Shown here one piece after another: positions 33,880 through 41,945 of a stretch of DNA of 64,000 bases (within the stretch, counting starts at the first letter, position 1; each line of letters opens with the position of its first letter). The DNA lies in NCBI GenBank assembly GCA_017798125.1, contig CP059070.1, positions 1,674,001-1,738,000 of the forward strand, in the 5' to 3' direction. The translations under genes and the position numbers were made by a program. This DNA is from Cryomorphaceae bacterium. Its GTDB lineage: Bacteria > Bacteroidota > Bacteroidia > Flavobacteriales > ECT2AJA-044. The notes beneath the pieces are model-generated. The model made no database searches. It was not told the origin of the DNA and saw only the letters and a program-made list of their open reading frames with translations.

Positions 33880-34425
33880 TCACTCTCCGGCAATCTGAGC
33901 CAGTTTGTTCTTTAGGGCTGCACCGCGAAGGTTTTTCGCAACGATGACTCCATTCCCGTCGATGAGGTAGTTGGTCGGAATGCTGTTCACACGGTACTGA
34001 GCTACAACGGCAGAGCTCCAGCCTTTCAATTCACTCACGTGATACGGCCAAGTAAGGTTGTCCTGAGCAATCGCTCTGTTCCACGATTCGGCTGGATTTC
34101 CTTGACGCGGAGTCCCGTCCAAAGACACGCTGTATACCGTGAATCCTTCAAACCCGTTCAGGACGTAGTCCTTATAGGCTTCATAAGTCGCCACGACATT
34201 GGGATTTTCGCGACGACAAGGACCGCACCAGCTCGCCCAAAAATCGATGAGGACGTATTTGCCGCGGAGCTCGCTCAACTTCATTACTTCACCTTCCGTA
34301 TTGCTCAGTTCAATTTCAGGAGCCATATCGCCGACATTGAGGCCAACGTTCTGTGCGCAGCAGTTGCGATCGACAACTACAAACAAGAGTACCCCCAAAA
34401 GGGCTATGTCCAATATTCTTTTCAT
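33880..34425 (-). CDS. TlpA-like periplasmic thioredoxin
   Basis: A 181-aa exported redoxin. Signal peptide 1-24 (ending NCCAQ); the double Cys before the cleavage site leaves open a lipoprotein. The thioredoxin site WASWCGPCRREN near 66-77 is intact, followed by NSIPTNYLIDGNG with cis-Pro near 146-158. It is a likely disulfide reductase for cytochrome maturation or envelope proteins. It lies between murA (12 bp) and grpE (62 bp). Confidence 0.9.
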   Translation of the reverse strand: MKRILDIALLGVLLFVVVDRNCCAQNVGLNVGDMAPEIELSNTEGEVMKLSELRGKYVLIDFWASWCGPCRRENPNVVATYEAYKDYVLNGFEGFTVYSVSLDGTPRQGNPAESWNRAIAQDNLTWPYHVSELKGWSSAVVAQYRVNSIPTNYLIDGNGVIVAKNLRGAALKNKLAQIAGE

Positions 34426-34437
34426 TGTATTCTTCCT

Positions 34438-35745
34438 TTAGTCAATTCGAATGATGTCCGCACCAATAGCGTTCAAGCGGTCATCAATGTTTTCGTATCC
34501 GCGGTCAATCTGCTCAATATTGTGAATGGTACTACGCCCATCGGCACTCATAGCCGCAATCAAAAGCGAGATCCCGGCGCGAATATCCGGAGAAGTCATG
34601 GTGGTTGGCTTAAGTCCAGCCTGGCGGTCAAGACCAATAACGGTCGCACGGTGCGGATCACACAAGATGATTTGAGCCCCCATGTCAATCAGTTTATCGA
34701 CGAAGAACAACCGGCTTTCAAACATCTTTTGATGAATCAAAACGCTTCCGCGAGCCTGCGTACACGTCACCAGAATAACACTCAAGAGGTCAGGGGTCAA
34801 GCCCGGCCACGGAGCGTCGGCAATGGTCATGATGGATCCGTCAATGAAGGATTCAATTTCATAATGCGCCTGCGGCGCGATGTGAATGTCCTCGCCCTTA
34901 CGCTCCAGGTTGATTCCCAGACGCTTAAACGTATTAGGGATAACACCCAATTCGTCGTACGCTACATTTTTGATCGTCAAATCTGATTGGGTCATGGCTG
35001 CCATGCCGATATACGATCCAATCTCGATCATATCGGGCAAGCATCGATGCTCACATCCTTTCAATTCGGTTACCCCAGTAATCTTGAGCAAGTTGGAGCC
35101 AATGCCTTCGATTTGAGCACCCATGGCCACCAGCATTTTACAGAGCTGCTGCAAGTAGGGCTCGCAAGCCGCGTTATAAATGGTGGTTTCACCTTCTGCC
35201 ATAGTTGCAGCCATGACGATGTTGGCCGTCCCAGTAACGGAAGCTTCATCCAGGAGCATATACGTTCCTTGTAGGCGCTTAGAGGTCACCTTGTAGAACG
35301 AAGCCGAATCATCGTATTCGAAATCGGCACCGAGGTTTTGGAATCCGATAAAGTGGGTGTCCAGTCTTCTTCGACCAATTTTATCACCTCCAGGTCGCGG
35401 GATGTATCCTCGCCCAAATCGGGTGAGTAGGGGACCTACAATCATGATGGATCCACGCAGTGCGGCACCCTTTTGTTTGAAGGCCGGAGAGTCCAAGTAG
35501 CCGAGATTAACTTCGTCTGCGTGGAAGCTGTAATCGTTGGGTCCAAGCTTCTCCACTTTCACCCCTAAATCGACCAGTAACTCGATCAATTTATTGACAT
35601 CGCGAATGTTCGGGATGTTTCGAATGATGACCTTTTCAGGAGTGAGCAGTACGGCACATATTACCTGTAGTGCTTCGTTTTTCGCCCCCTGCGGGGTGAT
35701 GGATCCGGAGAGCGGTTTTCCTCCGTTTATAATGAAGGTCGACAT
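34438..35745 (-). CDS. murA: UDP-N-acetylglucosamine 1-carboxyvinyltransferase, Asp variant
   Basis: First committed enzyme of peptidoglycan synthesis (enolpyruvyl transfer from PEP to UDP-GlcNAc), 435 aa, cytoplasmic. KNEALQ near 22-27 is the substrate lysine/asparagine site, and the repeated inside-out alpha/beta barrel is full length. The active-site loop reads PRPGGDKIGRRRLDTH (117-131), where E. coli has PGGCTIGARPVDLH: Asp121 replaces the catalytic Cys115 to which fosfomycin binds. The same change occurs in mycobacteria and chlamydiae and gives fosfomycin insensitivity. Part of the minus-strand run pcrA-DUF4290-murA-tlpA-grpE-dnaJ. Confidence 0.97.
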   Translation of the reverse strand: MSTFIINGGKPLSGSITPQGAKNEALQVICAVLLTPEKVIIRNIPNIRDVNKLIELLVDLGVKVEKLGPNDYSFHADEVNLGYLDSPAFKQKGAALRGSIMIVGPLLTRFGRGYIPRPGGDKIGRRRLDTHFIGFQNLGADFEYDDSASFYKVTSKRLQGTYMLLDEASVTGTANIVMAATMAEGETTIYNAACEPYLQQLCKMLVAMGAQIEGIGSNLLKITGVTELKGCEHRCLPDMIEIGSYIGMAAMTQSDLTIKNVAYDELGVIPNTFKRLGINLERKGEDIHIAPQAHYEIESFIDGSIMTIADAPWPGLTPDLLSVILVTCTQARGSVLIHQKMFESRLFFVDKLIDMGAQIILCDPHRATVIGLDRQAGLKPTTMTSPDIRAGISLLIAAMSADGRSTIHNIEQIDRGYENIDDRLNAIGADIIRID

Positions 35746-35757
35746 GGAGTGAGGAGC

Positions 35758-36420
35758 TTATTTACGGCGTTTATAATTTCTCTTCTTGTTGTTGTTGCTG
35801 CGCTTGCGGTTATTGTTGCGCTGATTGCTGTTGTTGCCTGAGGAATTCACCAAATTTTTGCTTTGAGCCAATTCTTGATCCTCGTTAAGGGCTAGTTTAC
35901 CCGCGGACAGTTCAGCTAAATGGTCTAGTATCACCTTATCCTCCACGGAATCCTTATTCCAATTCAGATAGCTTTTTTTCATGTGATTGGCCAGCTGTCG
36001 AATCATCTGAGGACGATGCTCCAGATCCTCCATTTCGCTGACCGTCTCGATCATTTTGATCACATTCTTTCCGTAGTAGCGGTATTTGATGCGTTCTTGA
36101 GGATAGTCTATTTTATCTGGACGCTCCTCGAATGAATCTCTTGTGGGTTTCGGATAAGGTGATTCGACATCCAATTCGAAATCACTCATGATGAACAAGT
36201 GATCCCAAAGCTTGTGCTTGAAATCAGGGACATCGCGCAAGTGCGGATTCAGGTTTCCGATAACGTCGATAATGGCTTGAGCCACTTTCTGACGCTTTTC
36301 CTTGTCCTCAATGGTCACTGCATAATCGACCATCTGCTGCACGTGCCGTCCATACTCTGGAATTTTCAGCTTCTCTTTCTCCGTATTGTATTGCATCATA
36401 AACATATCCTTATCCGGCAA
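35758..36420 (-). CDS. DUF4290 family protein with a basic, Asn-rich tail
   Basis: A 220-aa cytoplasmic protein of the DUF4290 family, limited to Bacteroidota and of unknown function. The helical domain has LKIPEYGRHVQQMV near 19-32 and KIDYPQERIKYRYYGKNV near 103-120. The last 35 residues are a low-complexity tail of Asn, Arg and Lys that ends KRNYKRRK and could bind RNA. An internal ATG eight codons in would give the more usual N-terminus MQYNTEKEK. It lies 12 bp upstream of murA. Confidence 0.85.
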   Translation of the reverse strand: MPDKDMFMMQYNTEKEKLKIPEYGRHVQQMVDYAVTIEDKEKRQKVAQAIIDVIGNLNPHLRDVPDFKHKLWDHLFIMSDFELDVESPYPKPTRDSFEERPDKIDYPQERIKYRYYGKNVIKMIETVSEMEDLEHRPQMIRQLANHMKKSYLNWNKDSVEDKVILDHLAELSAGKLALNEDQELAQSKNLVNSSGNNSNQRNNNRKRSNNNKKRNYKRRK

Positions 36421-36431
36421 AGGTAACCAAA

Positions 36432-36503
36432 TATAGCGCCTTGAGTTTGCCCGGTTATAGCCCCTTCAGAATACTAGACTATAGCGCCTTGAGTTTGGCA
36501 AAC
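36432..36503. repeat. Three degenerate 24-bp tandem repeats across the pcrA stop codon
   Basis: Units start at 36432, 36456 and 36480, each with TATAGCgCCTTgAG. Units 1 and 3 share 18 identical bases (TATAGCGCCTTGAGTTTG); unit 2 matches 12 of the first 14. Unit 3 encodes the C-terminal KLKAL and part of the stop codon of pcrA, and the two others lie downstream in frame, as decayed C-terminal copies. Confidence 0.8.
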
Positions 36504-38833
36504 TTCAAGAGCAGTTTCTTTTCCCCGTGACGATCAAATTGAACCACGGCTTTCTGATTAGGTCCGCTTCCCTCCAGTCGAAGAACCTCACCAACACCAA
36601 ATCGCTCGTGCGCAATCCGCATACCTTCGCTCAAGGGCAAATTGAACACGTAATCACCTGGCGCATCCGCTGCACTGGTCTTTTTACGTTCACTTTGCTT
36701 CAAGGGCTTCATATTCTTTTTGAGGCCGAGCGGTTTTGGACGTTCCGAAGGGGGTTTCTTTGGAGCGGGTTTGGATCGGGCCGCAGGCCCTCTGCTTCCT
36801 CCGTTAAAGTCCAATTTGTACTTATTGGGAATGGCTGGGTTTCGACGCTCGGTTGGAATCATCCAATCCAAGTATTTGTCGTCAATTTCTTCTAGGAAGC
36901 GGCTGGGTTCATTGTCGATGATTTTTCCCCAACGGTACCGCTGAAGCGAGTAGGTAAGGGTTGCGCTCTCCTCAGCCCGCGTAACCGCCACATAAAAGAG
37001 CCGACGCTCTTCCTCGAGATCGCTGCGCGAATTCACGGCCATCATGCTCGGGAAAAGGTCCTCTTCCAAGCCCACGATATAGACATGAGGGAATTCCAGT
37101 CCTTTCGCCAAGTGAATGGTCATCAAACTCACCTTGTTCCGGTCGTCACCTTCGTTGTTGTCCTGATCCGTAATGAGGCTCACTTCTTCCAAGAAGGCAC
37201 TCAAATCCGTGCGTCTGGTTTCTTCAGGTCCTTCTTTGCGCTCTTCAATAAATTCTTTGATGGAATTGAGCAATTCCTGAATATTCTCAGCCCGACTGAT
37301 TCCTTCAGGGGTCTGATCGTCGTTGAGCTCCTTGAGTATGCCCGTTTCGTTTGCAATGTGCTGGGCTAGCGTGAAGGCATCTTGGGTCTCCGCCATCACC
37401 TTGAAGCTCTGTACCATGGTTGCGAAGTTGATCAGCTTTCGCTGAACGCCACCCGTCAGCCCTACTTGTGGATAAGCATCAATTCGCTCCGTTAGGTCCC
37501 AAAGGCTACATCGGAAGTCGTTTGCCGAAACCGTCAACTTCTGCAGAGTCGTATTTCCAATTCCACGCTTTGGGTAGTTGATTACTCTCCGATAGGCTTC
37601 CTCGTCGTTGTGGTTGATGGTCAAGCGTAAATAGGCGAGGAGGTCTTTGACTTCCCTTCGCTGATAAAAGCTCACCCCTCCGTAAATGCGATAGGGGATA
37701 TTTCTTTTGCGAAGAGCGTCCTCTATGCTTCTCGACTGGGCGTTGGTCCGATACAGAACGGCAAAGTCTCCTAAGCGACGGTTTTCGCGCATTTGACGTT
37801 CCCAAATAGAACCGGCAACATACTGGCCTTCTTGGTTGTCTGAAATGGCCTGATAGACACGGATCTTCTCTCCTTCTTTATTGGAAGTCCATACTTCTTT
37901 TTGCAGTTGATCTTGATTGTGCTTGATGACCGAGTTGGCCGCACCTACAATCATTTTGGTACTGCGGTAGTTTTGTTCAAGTTTCAGCGCCAGCGCATCT
38001 GGATAGTCCCGGTTGAAGTTCAGAATGTTCTTGATGTTGGCTCCTCGGAAGGCATAAATACTTTGCGCATCATCCCCCACTACGCAAATATTCTCGAAGC
38101 GGCTGGCGAGCGATTTCACAATCAAGTACTGTGCGTGGTTGGTATCCTGGTACTCATCGACCAGTAAGTACTTGAATCGCTGCTGGTATTTCGCAAGTAC
38201 ATCTGGGAATTTGTTGAGCAGCTCATTAGTCTTGACCAATAAATCGTCGAAGTCCATAGCTCCAGCTCGGAAGCATCGATCTACGTACATGGCGTACAGG
38301 TTGCCTGTCTCGGGTCTTTTGGCTGCGCTATCCTGCTCCTGCAATTCCGGAATATCCCAGTAGGCCTGCGGAGTAACCAAAGAGTTCTTGAAGCTGCTGA
38401 TGCGCCCCTGGATCTGCTTGGGCTTATAGATGTCGGTGTCGAGGTTTTGCTCTTTTATAAGGTTGGAAATGAGCTTTCGAGAGTCCTCCGTATCGTAGAT
38501 CGTGAAATTGCTCGGGTAGCCGAGTTTGTCTGCTTCGATCCGTAGGATCCGCGCAAAAACAGAGTGAAAGGTGCCCATCCATAGGTTGCGGGCTTCCGTT
38601 CCTCCAACAATGCGCTCAATCCGCTCTTTCATTTCCCGGGCCGCCTTATTGGTAAAGGTCAGGGCAAGAATATTGAAGGGGTCTACGCCAAGGGCCATCA
38701 AATGAGCTATGCGGTAGGTGAGGACCCGCGTTTTACCGGAGCCCGCGCCTGCAATGATCATTAAAGGTCCTTCTGTATGTTCGACCGCCAGCCTTTGCGG
38801 TTCATTTAATTGTGCGAGATACTCCGTGCTCAT
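36479..38833 (-). CDS. pcrA: UvrD/PcrA-type ATP-dependent DNA helicase
   Basis: Superfamily 1A 3'-5' helicase of 784 aa involved in repair and replication restart. Motif I AGAGSGKTRV near 28-37, motif II VDEYQDTN near 225-232, motif III VVGDDAQSIYAFRGA near 250-264, motif IV EQNYRST, motif V TIHLAKGLEFPHV and motif VI YVAVTRAEESATL are all present. The C-terminal region (GMRIAHERFGVGEV) is the PcrA Tudor-like, RNA polymerase-binding domain. The promoter is a textbook TTG-N19-TACTTTTG just upstream. The last codons are part of a 24-bp tandem repeat. Confidence 0.95.
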   Translation of the reverse strand: MSTEYLAQLNEPQRLAVEHTEGPLMIIAGAGSGKTRVLTYRIAHLMALGVDPFNILALTFTNKAAREMKERIERIVGGTEARNLWMGTFHSVFARILRIEADKLGYPSNFTIYDTEDSRKLISNLIKEQNLDTDIYKPKQIQGRISSFKNSLVTPQAYWDIPELQEQDSAAKRPETGNLYAMYVDRCFRAGAMDFDDLLVKTNELLNKFPDVLAKYQQRFKYLLVDEYQDTNHAQYLIVKSLASRFENICVVGDDAQSIYAFRGANIKNILNFNRDYPDALALKLEQNYRSTKMIVGAANSVIKHNQDQLQKEVWTSNKEGEKIRVYQAISDNQEGQYVAGSIWERQMRENRRLGDFAVLYRTNAQSRSIEDALRKRNIPYRIYGGVSFYQRREVKDLLAYLRLTINHNDEEAYRRVINYPKRGIGNTTLQKLTVSANDFRCSLWDLTERIDAYPQVGLTGGVQRKLINFATMVQSFKVMAETQDAFTLAQHIANETGILKELNDDQTPEGISRAENIQELLNSIKEFIEERKEGPEETRRTDLSAFLEEVSLITDQDNNEGDDRNKVSLMTIHLAKGLEFPHVYIVGLEEDLFPSMMAVNSRSDLEEERRLFYVAVTRAEESATLTYSLQRYRWGKIIDNEPSRFLEEIDDKYLDWMIPTERRNPAIPNKYKLDFNGGSRGPAARSKPAPKKPPSERPKPLGLKKNMKPLKQSERKKTSAADAPGDYVFNLPLSEGMRIAHERFGVGEVLRLEGSGPNQKAVVQFDRHGEKKLLLKFAKLKAL

Positions 38834-38850
38834 AAATCCAACTTCTCCGC

Positions 38851-38880
38851 CAAAAGTAAATAAATAGGGGAGTGACTCAA
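38851..38880 (-). promoter_or_regulatory. Consensus promoter of pcrA
   Basis: On the minus strand TTG (38880-38878), exactly 19 nt, then TACTTTTG (38858-38851), 17 bp before the ATG at 38833. Matches the Bacteroidota TTG-N19-TAnnTTTG consensus. Confidence 0.75.
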
Positions 38881-38930
38881 GGCCAACCTCTCGGCATTTA
38901 TTAACGTTAAATCAATAACGTCAAATCCAC

Positions 38931-38938
38931 TATCTTTA
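38931..38938 (+). promoter_or_regulatory. Possible -7 element of the T9SS type B protein gene
   Basis: TATCTTTA, one mismatch to TAnnTTTG, 19 bp before the ATG at 38958. A perfect palindrome TTAACGTTAA (38901-38910) lies 20 bp upstream and may be regulatory. Confidence 0.4.
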
Positions 38939-38957
38939 GCCTCGATCTCCCTTTGTT

Positions 38958-40853
38958 ATGACCAGACGATTCCTCCTTTTGTTCTCCCTATTGACGGGCT
39001 TCGTACAAGCACAAGTTATTGCGCCGGCCGATACTTTTTTGTGTCAAGGCGGCCCCATGAGTTTAACGGCGACCTACCTAGGTGGCGGCGGTTCAACGAC
39101 CTATGCCGACTCCATCATCCCGTACTTCTGGGAATCTACGCCCTTGACCGGTTCCTACAACGGTCCTGATGATCAGCATTCCGGGGTTGTTAATATTGGC
39201 TTCGATTTCTGTTTTTATGGACAAACCTATTCTCAGGTTGTGGTATCCACTAATAACTACCTCACTTTTGATCTGACCAACGCCAGTGGATTTTCACCGT
39301 GGACTACGCAGGCTATTCCCAATCCAAATGAACCCTTAGCTTCCATCATGGGGCCATGGCTGGATATCAATCCCGCCACCGGGGGGACTATTACCTACGG
39401 CACGGTGGGAACAGCGCCTTTCCGGAAGTTCGTGGCAAGCTTCAATAACGTGCCGATGTTCTCGTGTACCTCGCTTCTATATAAAGGTCAAATTGTCATC
39501 TACGAAACCACGAACGTAATAGAGACTCACATCGAGAACCTTCCCTTATGCTCGAATTGGAACGGGGGAAATTCCGTACATGGCCTGCATAACGAAACGG
39601 GAACAGCCGCCTACACCGTCACGGGTCGAAACAACACACCCACGACCTTTACAAATGAAGGGCGAAGGTTTTACGGAACTGGAACAACCAATGTCATTTG
39701 GTACGATGAAAATTTCAACGCACTGGATACTGGATTAACTGTGACGGTGAATCCTACGACGTCAACGACTTACTACCTCGGACTCGAGTGCGGCGGAATT
39801 CAGGATTCTGTTTTTGTTCAAATCGGCTCCGTTGGCGCCAGTTTTGATGTGCGGGACGAGTCTTGCTATGCCTATGATGACGGTGAGGCCACGGTCCTCC
39901 TTCCCAACAACGGAGGGCAATGGGATGTTACATGGCTGAACGTATTCAACAACGTTCTCCAAGTGGACAATAACATTACCGGATCCGCAACCATTAACGG
40001 TCTTGCCGCTGGAGCGTACTTTGTTGAAATGTACGATCAGGTGAACGATTGCTCAGTTGTTGATACCGTTTACATTAATCAACCTCCCCCCATCGTGCTA
40101 AACGAGCAGGTGATGAACGCTTTCTGTGATCAGAACAACGGTTCTATTGATCTGACCTTGACCGGCGGATTTGGTCCTCTAACATTTAGTTGGGACGATG
40201 GAACACCTACCTTGGATCGAGAGAACCTATCGCCTGGGGATTACACCATTTATGTAGTGGACAGTATCGGTTGCGATTCAACCATTACTTTTACCATTGC
40301 CAACGAATTTCCAGTGACGGCTGACTTGAGCGCTTCGCCAACGAGTGGACTCGCTCCTCTCACGGTCAACTTCAACAATCTATCCACTGGCGGAACAAGC
40401 TATGGAATTGAATTTGGTACGGGCGACTCTGGGAATAATCCGGACACCACTTATACCTTCACAGAGAATGGTCTTTACACCGTAGTATTATATGGTGTAG
40501 ATTCCCTTTCTGGTTGTACAGACACAACAACCTTAATCATTGACGTAACGAGTGACCCGAGGGTAATGATGCCCAATGTTTTTAGTCCAGGAGGAAATTT
40601 TCCTTATTTCAATGCGGTGACGGCCAACGACAGCACGGCTAATATTGATCAGTTCCAGGGAGTTATTTACACCAGATGGGGTAATACCATCTATGAATGG
40701 TCGGACTGGTCAACGCCCTCTGCCGGTTGGGACGGCACCGTGGGTGGGTCCGAAGCTAGTGAAGGGGTTTACTATTATACAGTCCGTGCCACTGGAGGAA
40801 ATGGAAAAACCATTGAACAGAGCGGTCATTTAATGCTCATTCGCAACGATTAA
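38958..40853 (+). CDS. Large secreted protein with SprB-like repeats, PKD domain and T9SS type B sorting domain
   Basis: A 631-aa surface protein. Signal peptide 1-18 (ending GFVQAQ). The N-terminal third (VNIGFDFCFYGQTY, VSTNNYLTFD) resembles domains found in flavobacterial adhesins. Two SprB-like repeats follow (near 297-373 and 380-448, each with a GSIDLTLTGG or GEATVLLPNNGG type strand and a final Cys-Asp/Cys-Ser VV). A PKD domain spans about 452-528 (LTVNFNNLSTGGTSYGIEFG). The last 95 residues (VMMPNVFSPGGNFPYF to HLMLIRND) are the gliding-motility-associated C-terminal domain, a type B T9SS signal. Probably an adhesin or cell-surface matrix protein; single-gene unit with terminator. Confidence 0.92.
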   Translation: MTRRFLLLFSLLTGFVQAQVIAPADTFLCQGGPMSLTATYLGGGGSTTYADSIIPYFWESTPLTGSYNGPDDQHSGVVNIGFDFCFYGQTYSQVVVSTNNYLTFDLTNASGFSPWTTQAIPNPNEPLASIMGPWLDINPATGGTITYGTVGTAPFRKFVASFNNVPMFSCTSLLYKGQIVIYETTNVIETHIENLPLCSNWNGGNSVHGLHNETGTAAYTVTGRNNTPTTFTNEGRRFYGTGTTNVIWYDENFNALDTGLTVTVNPTTSTTYYLGLECGGIQDSVFVQIGSVGASFDVRDESCYAYDDGEATVLLPNNGGQWDVTWLNVFNNVLQVDNNITGSATINGLAAGAYFVEMYDQVNDCSVVDTVYINQPPPIVLNEQVMNAFCDQNNGSIDLTLTGGFGPLTFSWDDGTPTLDRENLSPGDYTIYVVDSIGCDSTITFTIANEFPVTADLSASPTSGLAPLTVNFNNLSTGGTSYGIEFGTGDSGNNPDTTYTFTENGLYTVVLYGVDSLSGCTDTTTLIIDVTSDPRVMMPNVFSPGGNFPYFNAVTANDSTANIDQFQGVIYTRWGNTIYEWSDWSTPSAGWDGTVGGSEASEGVYYYTVRATGGNGKTIEQSGHLMLIRND

Positions 40854-40879
40854 AAAATACCTTATATAATAGGTTACAT

Positions 40880-40909
40880 CTCCCGCCAAGTGCGGGAGTT
40901 TTCTTTTTG
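40880..40909 (+). terminator. Terminator after the T9SS type B gene
   Basis: CTCCCGC, loop CAAGT, GCGGGAG followed by TTTTCTTTTT, 27 bp after the stop codon. It isolates the surface-protein gene from the ribosomal superoperon. Confidence 0.9.
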
Positions 40910-40953
40910 ATCCAAGTGCCCAAAATCCCTGTAGATTTTCCCTTTCTAACCAC

Positions 40954-40983
40954 TTGGATGTTAGATTTTTTGTCTTACCTTTG
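40954..40983 (+). promoter_or_regulatory. Consensus promoter of the ribosomal superoperon
   Basis: TTG (40954-40956), exactly 19 nt, then TACCTTTG (40976-40983), matching TTG-N19-TAnnTTTG. The rpsL ATG is 59 bp downstream, leaving a 50-nt leader. This is the only clear promoter seen before rpsL. Confidence 0.78.
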
Positions 40984-41041
40984 CAGTCCCTAAAAAACTG
41001 GGGTATTGTATTTTATCTGATCGGAACACAATTATAAGTAT

Positions 41042-41420
41042 ATGCCAACGATACAGCAGCTTGTACGAAAAGGCAGAAAACAGCATCGAAAAGAAGAGTA
41101 AGTCTGCGGCACTCGATTCGAGTCCCCAAAGAAGAGGTGTTTGTGTACGTGTTTATACCACCACCCCAAAGAAGCCGAATTCGGCTATGAGAAAGGTGGC
41201 CAGGGTAAGGTTGACCAATGGGAAAGAGGTGAACGCATATATCGGCGGAGAAGGTCACAACCTTCAGGAGCACTCGATCGTGTTAGTTAGAGGAGGAAGG
41301 GTTAAGGACCTTCCAGGTGTACGGTATCACATTGTAAGGGGAGCACTGGATACGGCAGGAGTCGAAGGTAGACTTCAAAGAAGATCAAAATACGGCGCTA
41401 AGCGACCAAAGAAAAAATAA
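41042..41420 (+). CDS. rpsL: 30S ribosomal protein S12 (one frameshift in this sequence)
   Basis: S12 lies at the decoding centre. The frame starts correctly as [14 protein letters not shown] but an extra base near 41084 (CAG c ATC GAA) diverts it to a stop at about 41100; dropping one base restores [13 protein letters not shown] and the rest of the protein ([24 protein letters not shown] in two overlapping windows, [13 protein letters not shown] at the end). SSP replaces the usual SCP before QRRGVC. A ribosomal protein cannot be lost, so this is probably a sequence error. It is the first gene of the superoperon. All but a few Arg codons are AGA, AGG, CGA or CGG, unlike the ribosomal genes after 45.3 kb. 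Confidence 0.93.
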
Positions 41421-41446
41421 TACGGTAACGAGCACTCTATACTAAG

Positions 41447-41917
41447 ATGAGAAGAAGAACCGCAAAGAAGCACACAATTCTACCAGATCCTAAGTTTAAC
41501 GAGGAGCTGGTAACCAAGTTTGTGAACAATCTCATGCTTGAAGGCAAGAAAACTTTGGCCTTTAAAATCTTTTATGATGCTATCGAGATAGTAGACAAGA
41601 AGGTTGAGGAAGAGAATGGGTTGGATGTTTGGAAGAAGGCATTGACTAACGTAACACCAGGTGTTGAGGTAAGAAGCCGTCGTGTTGGTGGAGCTACATT
41701 CCAGATTCCTACTCCGGTGCGAGATGCTCGTAAGCTGTCTTTGGGAATGAAGTGGTTGATCAAATATTCCAGACTCCGTAATGAGAAGTCCATGTCTGAG
41801 AAATTAGCCGGTGAGATCATCGCTGCAGCTAAGGAAGAGGGCGCAGCTTACAAGAAAAAAGAAGATACGCATAGAATGGCAGAAGCAAACAAAGCCTTCT
41901 CTCATTTTAGATTTTAA
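41447..41917 (+). CDS. rpsG: 30S ribosomal protein S7
   Basis: A 156-aa protein that nucleates assembly of the 30S head. The family signatures are intact: [20 protein letters not shown] near 11-30, [16 protein letters not shown] near 74-89 and [13 protein letters not shown] at the end. It is unbroken although genes on both sides carry indels. Confidence 0.98.
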   Translation: MRRRTAKKHTILPDPKFNEELVTKFVNNLMLEGKKTLAFKIFYDAIEIVDKKVEEENGLDVWKKALTNVTPGVEVRSRRVGGATFQIPTPVRDARKLSLGMKWLIKYSRLRNEKSMSEKLAGEIIAAAKEEGAAYKKKEDTHRMAEANKAFSHFRF

Positions 41918-41945
41918 GAACACACAGACACTAGACCATACTGTC

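Noticed and set aside
34039-34986. 315-aa plus-strand open frame opposite tlpA and murA
   Set aside because: Fully antisense to two well-supported genes; composition is that of a shadow frame, with no motif or start context.
36432-36503. Repeat as a transcription terminator or CRISPR
   Set aside because: Units are direct, not inverted, with no T tract; only three degenerate copies without distinct spacers.
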